DNA from: Rhynchopus euleeides
Taxonomy: Eukaryota; Euglenozoa; Diplonemea; Diplonemida; Diplonemidae
Direction: 5' to 3'
Assembly (NCBI GenBank): GCA_963210315.1
Contig: OY723287.1
Location: forward strand, 744,001 to 808,000
DNA length: 64,000 bases
Positions 63,301 through 64,000 of this stretch are shown piece after piece. Made by a program: the position numbers and the translations under genes. Every line of letters starts with the position of its first letter. Position 1 is the stretch's first letter. The notes under the pieces are model-generated. The model saw only the letters and a program-made list of their open reading frames with translations. It had not been told where the DNA came from and searched no databases.

Positions 63301-64000
63301 CCCGACGAAGAGGATCCAGCTGATGCAGGTGTCGACGTGCATCCCCGTTGTGTTCTTCTGCCTGGAGCTGAGCATCGGGGCGGCGCTGGAGATCGGCGTC
63401 GGGTGGCAGGTTGGGCTGGACCTGCCCTCCAAGCAGCTGTCGGGTGGCATCGGGCCCAACGCACGCGTCATGGTTATCGCATCCGCATCTGCGTCGATCT
63501 ACATTGCCAAGGCGGGTGTGGAGCTTGTGGGCACCATCTTGGACTGCACCATCCCCGTCAGTGCTGCGGTTGACCTCAGCGACTTCCCTCTGAAAACCGC
63601 GCTGAGCGTGCCGCTGGAGATCGTGCCCTTCCAGGTGCAGATCAACGCGTTTATCGCCTACCTCTCGTTCGACATTGGGTGGTTCTACATCAAGCTGCGC
63701 TACAAGAAGAAGTACTTCACCATCTACAAGTACGCATCCCCGAAGACAGTCATCGTTTTGTACGAGAGGAAGTTCCCCACCGACCCCCCGCAGGCAGCAC
63801 AGCCAATGCCGCAGGTCGTGCGGGGGAGCAACCCGACCTTTGCGGAGGGTGGGTCTGCTGTGGTGATGGAGACGCGGCAGTGGCCTGGTGCGAACACGCC
63901 TGTGACGAAGTACTGCGGCCGCTTCATCGGGTCCGATGGCAATGCGTGTGGGGCGGAGACGTGCAACTCGGTGCCCACCCTGCAGGTGCCGACGGAGGGC
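57347..64000 (+). CDS. Giant secreted chimeric protein: TSP1-like, hedgehog-type Hint, lipid-transfer-like and MepA-like zinc peptidase domains (3-prime end off window)
   Basis: 2218 codons are open to the window edge, without introns. The start gives a signal peptide (MLRTALCVAVCGALRAAAA). TSP1-like modules lie at about 319-368 and 598-645. A hedgehog-type Hint domain begins at Gly655-Cys656 and has SPDH with His725; the usual Thr is Ser722, and the later conserved Cys is Ala796. Hydrophobic segments follow (about 865-892 and 903-925). Residues 930-1530 resemble the helical and beta parts of the vitellogenin/apolipoprotein N-terminal module (LLEGLAFAATAEALEVLEE; AEVNVLGFTVKVFEGDF). Two Cys knots (1539-1611) end in GLCAGP/GLCPGP and CC. 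A Hedgehog/DD-peptidase-fold motif follows: His1771 and Asp1778 (HRSGAEVDFG), then His1922, His1925 and His1927 (HTDHYHM), as in MepA (family M74). The rest is beta-rich. I infer a surface or secreted autoprocessing protein that may cleave peptidoglycan-like substrates. Confidence 0.88.
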   Translation, partial: MLRTALCVAVCGALRAAAAPDSDATLWPHSLGARSTPASAAAYCGAFLVTGTSAARRVVVHRQTDSGWGPCGTLEADEAGFGAQLACVSGCGGEPRVAVASSEGVHLCRVSAACGVSQVALHAFEGTPVAFAAGNGSYAVAYADGRVVRTEFEDVCEGAAHTAHAATRSNATRMAQAGSGTAVQTPEGTWLHTGVAEAEALAGSCDVLGAVEGAGLQCTADNTTWVLCRAGGQLYATSAEEDVLRVRHFAAGHDTQSEGWFDAHHRTATLSVDLPEEGTFATLAPFSRPAPAAACNAAQGGVVVWQGDVHLAFLPRQHGGWGEYGAYSKCTAACGEGTQTRVRTCTSPAAMYGGSDCDGTDQQTRACTWLPTHWEVNSTAACDCTKKQQREIFCRRCDGQKRKDAECTETPPASVVACTPELYDWKVTSFAGCTATARKECQGIGQETRTVWCADRCTGLKLSDTKCDPLLRPERTQFCTGMWHEWVSTGKCIANGAGCDGKEEMVCQSCLGVQVSASLCAGVTKPQKACRVKIYTVSYTAYGICDNTCGKGSMWRQAKCYDRCATGTRKYVPLPYCGVSDVDLTLSRDCTVYEGGNKWGDWVCSVTACGKKGTKTRDCLRQCDYKKMGINDCSPRGVNSASCSTPACPPDDDDGCYPVTAELLTPDGPKQAGQLTPTDRVMACTAGGACGMVPLHGVLHRSRRGAFLATQLTHASGIITLSPDHFVYTPEGRLRAGEVAVGGEVLVHSPEGGVVPSRVLRTETVTTEAFISHMTPTMTLLVRMEGTWTLVSEHSAYDFPAEVMDFAFAPFHSLFALTGDIDGEGWAEGADHLHLWPRGLLWVVSCLSLGAADTPDGVQLRAGEGLGVLGVVVVYYIVWPLALLYGTMHLLRAVAGAVPKKGGLPWAALAVTCLLLPSLSTASAVPQAALRTDIDYRMRIKSETHVKHEAAVVTTATRWATFDLSADGGCHSVRVRTLFESAGGGLPQSVPTEKLNECPLHMCVGATGDTFLRDPGCKSQEHLQLVLMLRPLALWNTHGGGRATEVMHHSGGQAKSHHIHDVKAKVDTAGLRVLEVCTDTQTHETQGMGMESTTCATLSREHHSDATTARTASVLAGKEEVALDELLSSADIKGKGQMDAEEMELETIRGRLRHLLQQADGLQAAHEVATLVRHRWEEVHRVLREDEVLERPPRVLLEGLAFAATAEALEVLEECVAAGRTDLNTAVAVAWQASRGHDTRRPSFAGTVLRMVERERHTGSRLQEPHLVAGIITKHSSRADQARHTERLLAALPLLGSEVDTDVLRSLPAHTARHHTLAFVTERCTSAKLGCGSALRLLERHDDDEAMALLMQHAGQHPHPDAREAALSLLSKRRAFGCREAEMLHGNLTTLHVGEQELVGLLAAKQCGRLGTVQQSFLSFDKTFGIYPLRVREKRLGGGLLMAVARVEFGVYARLAADILGGFFEFDAKAVAHASAEVNVLGFTVKVFEGDFRLGKYFSMSYPALGDLFPSLGEGRQAAVLEAGTDGRTAVVQEDYGMCTKGGLRGKCLTKSKCTGTQVTPGLCAGPADVQCCTYGTCTSGGTAGKCIPTSECGGKTASGLCPGPSDVKCCTGKVTASVSSTAPKPADTKELCTLLKARGFVIDSSCSGISKNDKDLVQAIKLFKTVAHNNKQFVKDQNTQLSTALIKKLREDKVMWQHYVKADCVALKKNTPEPYLRPATQQVLDSLAPGYCKFWRRALGASAYPTVTALSPPKGGAYPSIEKPIHPSTHRSGAEVDFGNIPNNWEGDGTSFPAADAALFHAEAMFRLTRHKRVTSVGFGPWKYVCVMVNILNGASGLDHTKGTSNENVNPYAANTTLKAVATQLDEFFTKSTYAAARTKAHTLSVAACKKIKSVSAYNTWQRKNSYSGHWSKQVKYLVSHTDHYHMKLNRWALAYGVTTVAYESMNRLHIEWAGEVYRDGPAVAAGREAATLGDSPLETSGAIPTKRIQLMQVSTCIPVVFFCLELSIGAALEIGVGWQVGLDLPSKQLSGGIGPNARVMVIASASASIYIAKAGVELVGTILDCTIPVSAAVDLSDFPLKTALSVPLEIVPFQVQINAFIAYLSFDIGWFYIKLRYKKKYFTIYKYASPKTVIVLYERKFPTDPPQAAQPMPQVVRGSNPTFAEGGSAVVMETRQWPGANTPVTKYCGRFIGSDGNACGAETCNSVPTLQVPTEG

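Overview
The window looks like nuclear DNA of a unicellular eukaryote that is GC-rich and gene-poor. I cannot name the organism. Three observations support a eukaryote. There are non-autonomous DNA transposons of eukaryotic type, including a TTAA-flanked piggyBac-like element, a hAT-like element and several short inverted-repeat elements. There are secreted multidomain proteins with EGF, CUB, thrombospondin-like and hedgehog-type Hint modules. There are very long satellite arrays. The two large genes have no visible introns, so an intron-poor protist is likely.

Layout. Bases 1-2442 hold a 419-base tandem repeat. Bases 2443-10412 form a giant inverted repeat with 18-base minisatellite at both outer ends. 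Its loop is a foldback element. Its right arm carries a decayed hAT-like element and a 1585-base piggyBac-like element that itself contains a nested TA-flanked element. Each arm also carries one copy of the same 109-base element at a different position, and each insertion has its empty site in the other arm. A second foldback copy, a hairpin and another TA-flanked element follow (10413-11318). Next come a 10-base satellite (12204-16720) flanked by direct repeats, a 31-base satellite (17293-18949), a small candidate gene with a Mu-type DNA-binding pattern (19120-19788), a 56-base repeat, and a 20.9-kb array of the same 10-base satellite (20741-41658). A C-rich 10-base array, unassigned GC-rich sequence and a CTCCGGAG-based 31-base satellite (44404-45717) lead to the right-hand end.

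The right-hand end holds the two convincing large genes, both on the plus strand. The first (46079-50053) encodes a secreted or cell-surface subtilisin-family protease with EGF repeats, a CUB domain and a C-terminal membrane anchor. The second (57347 to the window end, incomplete) encodes a giant protein. Its order is signal peptide, thrombospondin-like modules, hedgehog-type Hint domain, membrane segments, a region resembling the vitellogenin/apolipoprotein N-terminal lipid-transfer module, two cysteine knots, and a zinc peptidase with the MepA/hedgehog-fold metal motif. The 7.3 kb between them is almost entirely inverted-repeat elements.

Both large genes encode predicted extracellular proteins, but nothing in the sequence shows that they share a pathway. 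The most noteworthy item is the second gene: a hedgehog-type autoprocessing domain and a hedgehog-fold zinc peptidase occur in one polypeptide in reversed order, with a lipid-transfer-like region between them.
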